From CAZGQY01 sp964528035 (lineage in GTDB: Bacteria > Pseudomonadota > Gammaproteobacteria > Methylococcales > UBA1147), in assembly GCA_964528035.1 (NCBI GenBank), contig CAZGQY010000028.1, forward strand, positions 1 to 30,749: 30,749 nt of DNA, read 5' to 3'. Positions 1 through 8,710 of this stretch are shown piece after piece. Position 1 is the stretch's first letter. Each line of letters begins with the position of its first letter. The position numbers were made by a program, and so were the translations under genes. The notes under the pieces are model-generated. The model was not told the DNA's origin, made no database searches, and was given only the letters and a program-made list of their open reading frames with translations.

Positions 1-62
1 CCTTGAAGACAAACAATAATCCTGCGTCAATCTTTCGCATATTATTAAAACCTCACTCCTAA
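1..62 (-). repeat. Half copy of a long palindromic intergenic repeat
   Basis: Read on the minus strand, this segment matches the left arm of the repeat at 11001-11062 with about four differences in some 60 bases. Only one arm is present because the window starts inside the element. It ends just before the AAGGAGG ribosome binding site of the following gene, so the element forms that gene's 5' leader, as it also does upstream of otsB. Confidence 0.8.
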
Positions 63-72
63 GGAGGGTCAA

Positions 73-750
73 ATGCACGCTGATTTTACTTCAAGAGCTG
101 TTGTGGAGCAGGCGCGGAAGCTATTTGATGAGGAAAAATTTCCTGAGGTTTGGGTGCATCTGGCGCACCACGGTGATGACTATGCGGATAATGCAGCAGC
201 GGTTACTGGCGGTGGTCTAAGCGCATATGATCAGGCCTTCGATTTATTGGTTAGGAATCACTGGCGGGAAACGGTTGGTATAGAAGCCTATAACAATAAA
301 TTCGTTGATGTTGCCGAGGCGCATTTGAACAACTATCTGCGTGTTCTCGAATCAGGTCGGATACCTACGTCTACTGAGATAGTGCGAAGTTACAAAGATG
401 CCCTCGAACATAAAGATTTGCCTCCTGTAACCGCTTTTGATGCGGCCGTGGAAGCGGCAGGCTATGGGAATGTGTGGGCTATTTTGTTGGGTATGGACAA
501 GAAGCGTATTGTACCGCCCGATGTCAACAATGATATCGACCCACGACAAGCGAAGGCGTTAATTCTTTCAGATCTGATTGCTGTATTCAACGCCTTGAAC
601 GATCAGGGTTTATTGATCGATGTGGGTATGGATTCGGCGTGGAGATTGTTCGAAGAATTCGCTGAGTTAGTGCCCGAATTTGGGAGGATATTAAAGAATA
701 TCAGGACTGCGCAGGGTAAAATATCAAGTATTTCAGATTTTCAGTTTTAG
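73..750 (+). CDS. Hypothetical protein, 225 aa
   Basis: I do not recognise this family. The start is well supported: ATG at 73 follows a perfect AAGGAGG at 61-67 with a 5-base spacer. The protein is soluble, rich in acidic and alanine residues and apparently mostly helical, with no signal peptide, membrane segment or catalytic motif that I can identify. Its last 18 bases overlap the 3' end of the convergent transposase gene. A long palindromic repeat ends just upstream and could affect its transcript. Codon use looks ordinary for the window, so I believe it is a real gene of unknown role. Confidence 0.75.
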   Translation: MHADFTSRAVVEQARKLFDEEKFPEVWVHLAHHGDDYADNAAAVTGGGLSAYDQAFDLLVRNHWRETVGIEAYNNKFVDVAEAHLNNYLRVLESGRIPTSTEIVRSYKDALEHKDLPPVTAFDAAVEAAGYGNVWAILLGMDKKRIVPPDVNNDIDPRQAKALILSDLIAVFNALNDQGLLIDVGMDSAWRLFEEFAELVPEFGRILKNIRTAQGKISSISDFQF

Positions 751-1669
751 CGTACTGCTACGGACAATTCGACCTACCGTCGAGAAATGCAAATTGAAAT
801 ACTCACCTATTTGCTGATAACTGTATTCCCCTGTGGCATAGGCCGATAAAATTGCTTCATTGCGGGTTTTATTGTTTTTGGCAATTTCCGCCAGCGGAGG
901 GGCTGGTGGGCGACGTTGAGCTTTAGGGATATTGACGTCTTGATGTTGTGATGTAGAGTAATGTTGCATTCGCAAGACAAAATCGTCATCGCCCAGGAAT
1001 ACTTGTCGGTTTATGTGAGTCCAGATGGATTCCTGGCCAATGCCCTGTAAGACAAATTGCTGATATTTTTTTACTGCGTTGCCTGGCCTGGTTGAGATCT
1101 GAGAGAGCAACAGGTCGGTGGACAACCATTGTGGTGTTTGGTTTTCTCCAGTTACGGCTTTATAGCTGCTCCAGTGCCATTGTTCTGGAAGTTCTACGAG
1201 ACCAGCACGCACCGGATTAAGAACAACATATCGAGTTAATTCCAAAAAATAGCACTCTGCATCGATCAGGATACTTTTATAGCGACCCTGAAAAAGGTGG
1301 CCACTACGTCCATGCCGACGGTTCGATGTTTGGGTAAAAACTCCATTAATCTGCCGCATTCCTTTTGATAAATTACTATCAGGCGTTTCTATGACCAGGT
1401 GATAGTGATTATTCATCAGGCAATAGGCATAACAAATCCNNNNNNNNNNNNNNNNNNNNNNNNNNNNNNNNNNNNNNNNNNNNNNNNNNNNNNNNNNNNN
1501 NNNNNNNNNNNNNNNNNNNNNNNNNNNNNNNNNNNNNNNTTACTTGTTCTAAAATTGCGAGAAAACAGCCCCTGTCCTGATCGTCCTCGTATATGTTTTC
1601 TCGCCGGTCGCCCCGTGATGTAATGTGATACAACGCCCCTGGAAATTCAATTCTTATTGGTCTGGCCAT
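733..1669 (-). CDS. REP-associated tyrosine transposase (RAYT, Y1_Tnp), split by an assembly gap
   Basis: The N-terminal part begins MARPIRIEFPGALYHIT and the C-terminal part begins at MNNHYHLVIE; the two are separated only by 100 Ns. The HUH motif is H-Y-H in NNHYHLV, the ARPIRIEF start is typical of the family, and YVVLNPVRAG carries the likely catalytic tyrosine. The last 40 or so residues form a helix-turn-helix. The tandem duplicate at 1726-2009 supplies the missing stretch: 15 bases in place of the 100 Ns. With 15 bases the frame closes to one protein of 283 residues, so the gene is probably intact. RAYTs are single-stranded DNA nucleases related to IS200/IS605 TnpA that act on REP hairpins and are normally single-copy domesticated genes. 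Confidence 0.85.
1440..1539. other. Assembly gap, 100 Ns
   Basis: Exactly 100 Ns, the usual placeholder length for a gap of unknown size. The sequence on both sides is duplicated at 1726-2009, where the flanks are separated by only 15 bases. The real gap is therefore either 15 bases or that length plus whole numbers of extra 284-bp repeat units. Confidence 0.95.
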
Positions 1670-1692
1670 AGTAAAAAAAGTATAGCAGGAGA

Positions 1693-1953
1693 TTAGTATA
1701 ATAATAGACTTGACCCCTTTGTCCCCATTCCTTTTGATAAATTACTATCAGGTGTTTCTATGACCAGGTGATAGTGATTATTCATCAGGCAATAGGCATA
1801 ACAAATCCAGTTATAGTCCTTAATTACTTGTTCTAAAATTGCGAGAAAACAGCCCCTGTCCTGATCGTCCTCGTATATATTTTCTCGCCGGTCGCCCCGT
1901 GATGTAATGTGATACAACGCCCCTGAAAATTCAATTCTTATTGGTCTGGCCAT
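1693..1953 (-). pseudogene. Truncated duplicate of the RAYT transposase N-terminus
   Basis: This 86-codon frame repeats the first 76 or so residues of the neighbouring RAYT, including the HUH motif NNHYHLV, with a P-to-S change at residue 10. After SKGM it runs into the tag sequence at the repeat junction and adds about ten unrelated residues before a stop. It lacks the catalytic tyrosine and the C-terminal helix-turn-helix, so it cannot be an active transposase. It is a by-product of the tandem duplication. Confidence 0.85.
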
Positions 1954-1993
1954 AGTAAAAAAAGTATAGCAGGAGATTGGTATAATACTAGAC

Positions 1994-2025
1994 TTGACCC
2001 CTTTGTCCCTTGACCCCTTTGTCCC
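1994..2025 (-). repeat. Two tandem copies of the RAYT-linked 16-bp tag
   Basis: TTGACCCCTTTGTCCC occurs at 1994-2009 and again directly at 2010-2025; a third copy is at 1710-1725. Read in the transposase direction the tag is GGGACAAAGGGGTCAA, just upstream of the transposase start. From memory, similar GGGGACAAAGGGGTCA-type tags accompany transposases of this group in many proteobacteria, which would make it a recognition or remnant end sequence. That link is inference. Confidence 0.6.
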
Positions 2026-2090
2026 ATTCAGCAGCTACCCATATTTATCGCGTTTGCATGTATGGGTTAAAGCATACCGTAAAACAGATT

Positions 2091-2309
2091 TTAGAGCTGC
2101 TTGCTTCTAATTGGATGTGCGGGTATCTTCGTCGATTCTGTTGCCTCGTGCATATCAATCGCGCCAAAGGCTGTACCGAAAAATGTACCCACCAGTGTAG
2201 AAGCCGAAATCACCATCCCCCAATACAGAAACAGATCAAGTCGTCCGAAAAAAAACACTGAAAACGGTAGTACAAGTATGAATAAACCACATAATAATAG
2301 ACGTTTCAT
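2091..2309 (-). CDS. Small inner-membrane protein, 72 aa
   Basis: The start at 2309 has a good ribosome binding site (GAGGTGA, 3-4 bases before ATG). The N-terminal half holds two hydrophobic segments (about residues 3-20 and 26-47) separated by GRLDLF. The last 20 residues are polar with two prolines. No family is recognised. It is divergent from the response regulator gene, with which it shares a 225-bp AT-rich spacer that must contain both promoters. The membrane profile and the ribosome site support a real gene; its 3' end may have been altered by the adjacent RAYT-linked repeats. Confidence 0.5.
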   Translation of the reverse strand: MKRLLLCGLFILVLPFSVFFFGRLDLFLYWGMVISASTLVGTFFGTAFGAIDMHEATESTKIPAHPIRSKQL

Positions 2310-2534
2310 AATTCACCTCAGAAAATCAAGTCCTTTAAAACTGAACATTGAATAAATTAAAAATTATGAGCCTTGTTCTAATAATAGTATAAAAAACGAT
2401 ATTATCTATAAGACTAATGGCATAGTGATATGTGTGCTATCCGAGCCTTTCGAATAAGTTTTCTGATGCTTATTAGCAAAAAAGAACTATATTATAAAAA
2501 TAGCGATTGATTCGAATGATAATGAGGTATTTTG

Positions 2535-3722
2535 ATGGGTGACCTGGTCACTATACACTGTGTTGATGACGATAAAGTCAACCGAATGATATTAAAAGAG
2601 ATATTGTCGGAGTATGACTGTGTTTTACTCGAATCCGGGCAGGCCTGTCTGGATGCCGCGCAACAAAATATCCCCGATATTATTCTTTTGGATGTCATGA
2701 TGCCGGATCTGAATGGACTGGAAACCTGTCAAAAAATCAGAGCAATTGACGAACTCCATGATATCCCAGTCATGTTTTTATCAGCCAGCGTAACCCTTGA
2801 AGCACGTTTAGAGGGGTATTTAGCCGGTGGTGATGATTATGTCACCAAACCATTTGAAGAAGAAGAGTTGCTCGCTAAGGTAAAAGCAACCATTGTCAGA
2901 AAAAAGATGTTGGAAGCAGCCCGAAAAGAAGCTACCGCAGCGACTACATCGTCAATGAACTTTATGACATCGATGGGGGAAATGAGTAGTGTGGTTCATT
3001 TTTTACAAACCACTTTTAGTTGTCGATCCTACGATGCCTTAGCCCAAAAAATACTACAGGCACATGAAAGTCTAGGGCTGGAAATAGCGATTGAATTGCT
3101 GGTTGATGGTGAAAAAATCTACTACTGCACTGCTAATGTAGAAAACCCTCTGGAGCAGAGTGTTTTTGATTTTGTCCGTAGCAAAGGCCGGTTATTGGAT
3201 TTTGGTGAACGCACAGCGGTTAATTTTCCATATGTTGTAATCATTGTGCGCAATATGCCGGTTGAAGATAAAGACCGTCATGGGCGGATCAGAGATCATA
3301 TTGCATTGATTGGCCAGGGTGCAGATACGAAACTAAGGACTTTGATGTCTGACAATGTTCTAAAGTCTCAACGTGAGGATCTTATTCAAATCATTAGCCA
3401 GTTAGAAGGTGTGGTAAAGAAAATTGATACTGACTATAAGGGGCAACAAATGTGTAGCACAGAGATATTATCAGCAGTTGCCCTTGACCTGGAAGATTCT
3501 TTTATGAATCTGGGTCTTACTTCTGAGCAAGAAGAATTGCTGCGGGTCATTATTGAAAACGCCGAAACTAAAATTAAAGCGCTTTACGATTTGGGGTTGG
3601 CATTAGACGAACAGTTTTCTACAGTTCTTAATAAAATCACCGAAACATTGAGTCGTAGTGTTGTAGAAGAAGAACCAGAAGATGAAGCGGATACTTCTGA
3701 AGATGCGATTGAACTATTTTAA
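2535..3722 (+). CDS. Response regulator with an N-terminal receiver and an unclassified output region
   Basis: ATG at 2535 follows GAGG at 2524-2527; a TTG at 2532 is also in frame but poorly spaced. Residues 1-120 are a complete receiver domain: acidic pocket DDD at 11-13, phospho-acceptor D53 in LLDVMMPD, S83 and K105 in VTKPF. A helical linker follows (about 115-140), then a mixed region containing MTSMGEMSSVV and, near the C-terminus, a long helical segment with an acidic tail. There is no HTH, GGDEF, EAL, HD-GYP or kinase domain. As I recall, receiver proteins with a similar MNFMTSMGEM segment occur in Pseudomonas and relatives, function unknown. No histidine kinase is adjacent, so it is an orphan here. 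Confidence 0.85.
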   Translation: MGDLVTIHCVDDDKVNRMILKEILSEYDCVLLESGQACLDAAQQNIPDIILLDVMMPDLNGLETCQKIRAIDELHDIPVMFLSASVTLEARLEGYLAGGDDYVTKPFEEEELLAKVKATIVRKKMLEAARKEATAATTSSMNFMTSMGEMSSVVHFLQTTFSCRSYDALAQKILQAHESLGLEIAIELLVDGEKIYYCTANVENPLEQSVFDFVRSKGRLLDFGERTAVNFPYVVIIVRNMPVEDKDRHGRIRDHIALIGQGADTKLRTLMSDNVLKSQREDLIQIISQLEGVVKKIDTDYKGQQMCSTEILSAVALDLEDSFMNLGLTSEQEELLRVIIENAETKIKALYDLGLALDEQFSTVLNKITETLSRSVVEEEPEDEADTSEDAIELF

Positions 3723-3814
3723 TTCGATCCATTTAATATCTTTTTTCAAAGAATTATATTTATTTTTCTGCCCTGTGGTATTTCGCTAGGATCATAGTAA
3801 ACGATTCCCAAAAT

Positions 3815-5170
3815 CTACAACGATCGTCGTCGGTAGCTAATCACCAGACCTGTACCGATCAACAATGTCGGTATTATAATCAGGTAAGCTATGGCCATGA
3901 AGCCTATTTGTGTTCCTGATAACGCAAGTTTTTTGTCACTGCTGGGTTTGCGCGACAGTGTAATTGATTCATTGTCGTTGATTAGCCACTGTATGATATT
4001 TATTCCGAGATCCAGGTTTCCTCCGTTTCCTATGTAGGTGTTGGCAAGAAAGTCTTCGTTTCCGATGATTATTATTCGTTGATTATTAATTGTTTTTTCC
4101 GTTGTAATGGGAGTCAGAGCCAAGCCTATAGTTAATGGACCGGGTGTCTCTCTGCTGTTTTCATCGAATTGGATTTGTCCCCGTATCGGTCCTGTTTCTG
4201 ACCATGATTGATTCGATGTACGCAAAATGGGGTCTGATTGAAAGTTTGTGGCGAGTGCTGAATCAATTGCGGATGTTTTAGGGAATAATGTAATGGATTT
4301 AAATCCCTGGGTAATGCTATGGATAGGATAATCGCCGATGGTCACAAATGACGGGTCTTTGACACCGTGCAATTTGGAAGTTTTGTCGACGATGACTCCC
4401 GGTAAAAATTGTATTCCCAGATGAAGCGCAATCGTTTCAAGTCCATGTAGCCTGTCGGGAGACTGCAACCAAAATAGATTTCCACCGTTGCTAATATAGT
4501 CCTGGATGATTTTGATTTCACCCTCAAACAGGTCGAATTTCGCGCCAGATAGAACTAAACACCGAATGTTGTCCGGGATGCTTTGAGTTGTTACCAGGTT
4601 CAATTCCAGAGGGTTAATACCGTATTTTTCGAGTTGTGCGCCGAAGCGACCGTAATCGTGGTTTTTCTGGCCGACAGGTGAACGTTCCCCATGCCCGGTT
4701 AGGAAAAGTACCCAACGTCCGTCAGGGTGAGCCAGGTGTTGCAATGCACGAGTGACATCGCTCTCGGTGAGTGTTCGAATTGTTTCACTTCGTTCCTCAT
4801 ATTCTATGATTAGCTCTCCATCTACGCGTAGTCCCAGGGTTTTACTCAGTTTCGGATCAAGGTCGGGATTGACAAATCGAAGCTTCACGTCGGGCTTATT
4901 GTTGGAATAACGGCCAATCAGGCTGCGAATCTTGTTCCATAATATTTTATTTGGTCGGGCGTAGGCGGTCACCTGAATTGTTCCATGCATCGATTTAAGA
5001 ATGGTTTTACTGGTTTGGGATAAGCTGTTCGCGTTATTAATTGTCCAGTCTGATTTTAGTCGATACTCGGTACTAAGCCAGGCGATCAGTATTGTAAAAA
5101 ACATCAATAACAAAGGGAAAATGAGCTTGTTAACCTGGATCGGGAGCCGTTGGCTGTTATTGAAAATCAT
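3815..5170 (-). CDS. GldG-type ABC transporter auxiliary protein
   Basis: This 451-residue protein has an N-terminal membrane anchor (about residues 13-33), a large extracytoplasmic region and a second membrane helix near the C-terminus (about 420-443) followed by RRRS. The ectodomain contains LTGHGERS and YISNGGNLFWLQSPD, typical of the ABC_transp_aux/GldG family, which resembles inactive intramembrane-linked glutamine-amidotransferase-like folds. The gene overlaps the permease gene upstream by 4 bases (ATGA), so the two are translationally coupled. In Bacteroidetes GldAFG supports gliding; in Gammaproteobacteria the same trio is found without gliding and its substrate is unknown. Confidence 0.85.
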   Translation of the reverse strand: MIFNNSQRLPIQVNKLIFPLLLMFFTILIAWLSTEYRLKSDWTINNANSLSQTSKTILKSMHGTIQVTAYARPNKILWNKIRSLIGRYSNNKPDVKLRFVNPDLDPKLSKTLGLRVDGELIIEYEERSETIRTLTESDVTRALQHLAHPDGRWVLFLTGHGERSPVGQKNHDYGRFGAQLEKYGINPLELNLVTTQSIPDNIRCLVLSGAKFDLFEGEIKIIQDYISNGGNLFWLQSPDRLHGLETIALHLGIQFLPGVIVDKTSKLHGVKDPSFVTIGDYPIHSITQGFKSITLFPKTSAIDSALATNFQSDPILRTSNQSWSETGPIRGQIQFDENSRETPGPLTIGLALTPITTEKTINNQRIIIIGNEDFLANTYIGNGGNLDLGINIIQWLINDNESITLSRKPSSDKKLALSGTQIGFMAIAYLIIIPTLLIGTGLVISYRRRSL

Positions 5171-5925
5171 TGTTGTAACCGTTCATTGCCAAGATGACGG
5201 ATACTTAATATTAAACATACCAGGATGATGAGTATAAAGTAGACAATATCCAGAGAATCAATCAGCCCGGTTTTCATATTATTGAAATGAACGAGTATTG
5301 ATAAATATTCTAATATGTTATCAGGGGTATCAGAGTTCGGTGTTGCCCAATTTACGATCCATAACAACAGCAACAGAGCAAAGGTGAATAAACCCGCTAC
5401 CTGGGGGTGTTGAAAAACACAGGAAAAATAAAGGCCGATTGCGCCAAATGCTGCTAATAACAGGCTCAAGGCAAGGAAACAGGCAATAAGTCTGCCGGTA
5501 TCCAGGTCAGTCCCCGCGAATAATGCAAGTGGCATTAATGTGACTAGAGAGACGATTAATACAACGTAAGTAAGTACGGCGAGATATTTGCCCAATACGA
5601 TTTCGATTGTAGAAATGGGTGCTGTTAACAATAGAATGAATGTGTTGTCACGACGTTCGCCACTGATCAGATTCATTGTTAGCAGTGGTAGTGTCAGAAG
5701 CATGATAACCGCTGCGTTTCCATACAATGGCGCAACGATGAGCTCGGTGACTCCAGGTGCGTTTTGAACATCGACCAGTTTGGGTTGCAAGCTAATCATA
5801 TAGGTGTCTATCTGCGAAAGAAACAAATAGGCAAGCAGTAGTTGAGTAAGCCCTAATACAGCCCAGGCAAGCAGTGATGAAAACTGCGCGCGCAGGGATT
5901 GGGCAGCGATTGAGGAAATAATCAT
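5167..5925 (-). CDS. ABC-2 type permease, GldF-like
   Basis: The protein has 252 residues with about six hydrophobic segments: one near the N-terminus, then a loop with LQPKLVDVQNAPGVTELIV, then several close together in the second half. LISGERRDNTFILLLTAPIS is the hallmark cytoplasmic loop of ABC-2 permeases that contacts the ATPase. It overlaps the ATPase gene upstream and the auxiliary gene downstream by 4 bases each. It is the membrane subunit of the exporter encoded at 3815-6866. Confidence 0.9.
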   Translation of the reverse strand: MIISSIAAQSLRAQFSSLLAWAVLGLTQLLLAYLFLSQIDTYMISLQPKLVDVQNAPGVTELIVAPLYGNAAVIMLLTLPLLTMNLISGERRDNTFILLLTAPISTIEIVLGKYLAVLTYVVLIVSLVTLMPLALFAGTDLDTGRLIACFLALSLLLAAFGAIGLYFSCVFQHPQVAGLFTFALLLLLWIVNWATPNSDTPDNILEYLSILVHFNNMKTGLIDSLDIVYFILIILVCLILSIRHLGNERLQQ

Positions 5926-6866
5926 TCGGATGATGTTGCACTTGATGAAGCGGGTTTTGTCAATTGTAGAAAAATTTCCTCGATGTTCGTTTGTTCAGGA
6001 GATAATTCCAATAACCCAAATCCAGAATTGACAACCGTACGGGCAAGTTGCTGGGATGGATTGTGCGATTTTTGAAAAAATATTCTAAAGCGAGAAGCGC
6101 TAAAAGATTCTATACGTTTAACGCCTGCAATATTGCTTAGTGTGGATTCGGGTATTGGTTCATGGGTTGCCAATATGAGGCTTGATTGGGTAATTTGCGA
6201 CTCAAGTTCATCAATTCCCGATTGCAACACGATTTTCCCCTGGTGCATTATTTGTACTTTATTACATATTTCCTGGATTTCTGACACAATATGTGTCGAT
6301 AAAATAACACTTTGATTCTGGCCGAGGTCTTGTATCAGACTACGAACCTCTTTTAATTGAATCGGGTCCAGGCCTACAGTAGGTTCGTCGAGAATGACAA
6401 TCGATGGAGAATGCAGAATTGCCTGAGCGATACCGATTCTTTGCTGGTAGCCTTTGGATAGATTGCCGATACGACGGCGGCTAACGTGTTCAAGTCCGCA
6501 GCGTTGTTTTGTTAAGAGTATCGCTTTTTGAACTTCGGTTCGATTCATTCGATGCAGGCGAGCACAGAATATAAGGTATTCATCGACAGTGGAATCCAGA
6601 TGCAAAGGAGGGGACTCCGGTAGATAGCCTAGATTGGCCTTTGCAGTTTTCGGTTTGTCAAGAAGGTCTATTCCGTTGATTGTGATTTGTCCAGAGCTCG
6701 GTGCCAATGCGCCGCAAATCATTCGAAGAGTTGTGGACTTTCCTGCCCCGTTAGGTCCCAGAAAGCCTAAAATATCCCCTTTATTTAAATTAAAGCTGAT
6801 GTTTTCGACAGCACAGATATTTCCAAAATAACGGCTTAGACCGTCTGCTTGAATCAACGTATCCAT
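5922..6866 (-). CDS. ABC transporter ATP-binding protein, GldA-like
   Basis: The nucleotide-binding domain is complete: Walker A GPNGAGKST at 37-45, Q-loop near YLPESPP, signature LSKGYQQR at 136-143, Walker B IVILDE at 156-161 followed by PTVGLDP, and the H-loop in LSTHI. Residues from about 225 on form an extra C-terminal domain usual in DrrA/GldA-type exporters. It is the first gene of the three-gene operon. The start at 6866 has only a distant GGAG (about 14 bases), so translation may be weak or the true ribosome site unusual. Confidence 0.92.
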   Translation of the reverse strand: MDTLIQADGLSRYFGNICAVENISFNLNKGDILGFLGPNGAGKSTTLRMICGALAPSSGQITINGIDLLDKPKTAKANLGYLPESPPLHLDSTVDEYLIFCARLHRMNRTEVQKAILLTKQRCGLEHVSRRRIGNLSKGYQQRIGIAQAILHSPSIVILDEPTVGLDPIQLKEVRSLIQDLGQNQSVILSTHIVSEIQEICNKVQIMHQGKIVLQSGIDELESQITQSSLILATHEPIPESTLSNIAGVKRIESFSASRFRIFFQKSHNPSQQLARTVVNSGFGLLELSPEQTNIEEIFLQLTKPASSSATSSE

Positions 6867-7031
6867 GAGTTAAGGTGTGACTCCTTGCATGGGGTTGCTT
6901 TTAAATCTGCCTTCACATTTGACAGTCCTTGTTTATGTACTTACAAAAGTATCTGCAGTTTGTTTACCATCTGCTATAGGTGGGAGCTTGGCTGTCCGAG
7001 AATAGAGAGTTCTGTGTCGTGACTGGTTATT

Positions 7032-7652
7032 TCAGGATTTTCTGAGTTTAATCGCTGTACTCAATATCCGTTTTCGAAACAATACAAATTTCCAACGATT
7101 TCCACCGCATTGCCGCCATAAAAACGCTGACCGTATTCCCGCTAACAGCAAGGCACGAATGGTATCGGTATTCTCCCGGTCAGTCAGATGGATCTGTTCG
7201 CCATTAATTACGATTCTTGGGTTGAGGGTACTCACCGTGTTCTGGTAGAGATCGGCCAGCTGTGTTATGACTTCTCGGCTAATCTCGCATCCGCTTGTTT
7301 CGTTATTCTGCGAAATGCTTTCAATACCGCTTTTGATTTTATCGAGAAGTTGCGGATTCTGACGTAGTTTTTTTTCCAGATACACTAACATGGCAGCGTA
7401 GCTTAATTGTTCTCCATCCATTGTTGGTGGGCCAATCAGTTGTTTTTCCAATTGTTGAATGCCAATAGTGAGTTGAGATAAACCGTTATAGATATCTTCA
7501 ATGCTATCGGCATCAATTTTCAGAATGCTGTGGACGCTTGACTGGATGGCTGGATAATTCGCAGAGCCGTGTTTGGCTATTTGCTGGATCAGATAAACTG
7601 TTTGTGCCAGCCCGGCCAGCGCGATGGTTTGATTATATAGGGTATGCTTCAT
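7032..7652 (-). CDS. hflD: High-frequency lysogenization protein HflD homologue
   Basis: The 206-residue protein has the family's length and opening, with a start like TLYNQTIALAGLAQTVYLIQQIA and the segment RIVINGEQIHLTDRENTDTIRALLLAGIRSAFLWRQCGGNRW near the end. HflD is a helical, membrane-associated protein; in E. coli it binds the lambda CII activator and influences lysogenization, while its host role is unclear. It usually follows mnmA and precedes purB. Here neither is adjacent, so the usual context is broken. The ribosome site before 7652 is weak. Confidence 0.93.
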   Translation of the reverse strand: MKHTLYNQTIALAGLAQTVYLIQQIAKHGSANYPAIQSSVHSILKIDADSIEDIYNGLSQLTIGIQQLEKQLIGPPTMDGEQLSYAAMLVYLEKKLRQNPQLLDKIKSGIESISQNNETSGCEISREVITQLADLYQNTVSTLNPRIVINGEQIHLTDRENTDTIRALLLAGIRSAFLWRQCGGNRWKFVLFRKRILSTAIKLRKS

Positions 7653-7900
7653 TGGCCAACAATCATAAGCTTAATAATATCTACTTAATGAGATTCGTAG
7701 TTAATGTGTAAGCTAAAGGTATTTTTAGACGTGTGAGTGATTTTGTTGTTAGACGATCTTCTTACAGGCCGCCTGAGAATATACAGCCAACTGTGGCAAA
7801 GTGAATATTGGCCCATTTATTCGATTAAAGTCTTTAATGGTGACTGGCTAAGATTTACACTAAATAGTTACAACTTAGTTTGGTGCTTGTTTTGCCGGAC

Positions 7901-8329
7901 TTAACATCCGGATGCATCACAGGGTTTAGTTGGTTTCCCAGCTTTTTTCCAGCCGCTTATACCGCCTTCCAGGTGATGAATATTTTTCATTCCGATTTGT
8001 TTATCCAGAAATTCACCGACTTTGGATGAACGTCCTCCTGAGTGACAGACGAGTACAACAGGTTGATCCGGGTTGTTTTTTAATTTAGTCAATTGTTTCA
8101 GCCACTTTTCCGAATCGCTGTTGCCGTCTTCATCATAAAACATCAGAGGTTGACTTGCTGGTATTACTCCAGTGTTCTCCCATTCCGCAGGTGTACGGAT
8201 GTCGATGACGACTGCACCCTGGCTCGTCATTTTGTCCAATCCATCCGGGTCAAGGCCAACTACTTCAGAAGAAACGATTCCACTGCTGAGGAACATGAGG
8301 GTGATTATGAATGTCTTTAGTTTCAGCAA
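7901..8329 (-). CDS. Periplasmic rhodanese-domain protein
   Basis: The first 20 or so residues form a signal peptide (KLKTFIITLMFLSSGIVSS), so the protein is probably periplasmic. A single rhodanese domain follows, with VIDIRTPAEW at about 41-50 and the active loop CHSGGR, catalytic C95 to R100. The C-terminus ends CDASGC, a possible extra metal or redox pair. The start is TTG at 8329, chosen because AAGGAAG precedes it by about 6 bases and no ATG fits the signal peptide. It is divergent from copZ-copA, which hints at a link with copper or thiol handling. The sulfur substrate cannot be told from sequence. Confidence 0.85.
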   Translation of the reverse strand: MLKLKTFIITLMFLSSGIVSSEVVGLDPDGLDKMTSQGAVVIDIRTPAEWENTGVIPASQPLMFYDEDGNSDSEKWLKQLTKLKNNPDQPVVLVCHSGGRSSKVGEFLDKQIGMKNIHHLEGGISGWKKAGKPTKPCDASGC

Positions 8330-8477
8330 GGTTTTCTTCCTTTCGATTCCAGCAATTGTTCAGTGTATCATTTGATGGTTGGTTGTGGCGAATATCTTAT
8401 GGCTGTGGCCGGATATATATACAAGTATCGGTTTTGTTTATTGCAGTACTATTTTTTATTGAGGTGGAAAAACTCCT

Positions 8478-8696
8478 ATGGAAAAGCTCATTTTAACTGT
8501 TGATGGTATGAAATGCGGTGGCTGCGAATCCTCGGTCGTTGCCAGTCTCGAGGCAGCAGAGGGCGTTGATTCTGCAACAGCGCAGCATCAATCGGGAACA
8601 GTCGAAATTAGTTTCGATGGTGTAAAAATAGCCCCCGAATCATTGGCTGACATCATTAGTGGTTGTGGTTATAAGGTTCGAGAACAGAAAGAATAA
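8478..8696 (+). CDS. copZ: Copper chaperone, heavy-metal-associated domain
   Basis: The 72-residue protein is a single HMA domain with the metal site GMKCGGC (C13 and C16). GAGGTGG lies about 10 bases before the start. Proteins of this kind carry Cu+ in the cytoplasm and hand it to the HMA domain of CopA, encoded 14 bases downstream. The two genes are almost certainly one operon. I looked for a CueR-type dyad in 8330-8477 and did not find a convincing one. Confidence 0.88.
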   Translation: MEKLILTVDGMKCGGCESSVVASLEAAEGVDSATAQHQSGTVEISFDGVKIAPESLADIISGCGYKVREQKE

Positions 8697-8710
8697 AAAG
8701 GAGTATGGAA

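Larger units (their letters stand above)
1357..2009 (+). repeat. Tandem duplication, 284-bp unit, spanning the 5' end of the RAYT gene
   Basis: Unit 1 is 1357-1725 and unit 2 is 1726-2009, directly abutting. Unit 2 measures 284 bp. Unit 1 measures 369 bp with 100 Ns, and 284 bp if the Ns are replaced by the 15 bases seen in unit 2. The copies differ at only a handful of positions. Each unit contains the transposase start codon, its upstream region and a TTGACCCCTTTGTCCC tag at its end. Confidence 0.9.

Noticed and set aside
2037..2067. Inverted repeat ACCCATA/TATGGGT downstream of the small membrane gene
   Set aside because: Seven-bp stem with a 17-base loop and no T-run on either strand; too weak to call a terminator.
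7895..7911. CCGGA/TCCGG inverted repeat at the rhodanese stop codon
   Set aside because: Five-bp stem overlapping the coding end, with no T-run.
8330..8477. CueR operator between the rhodanese and copZ
   Set aside because: No dyad of the ACCTTCC/GGAAGGT type with correct spacing could be found by eye.
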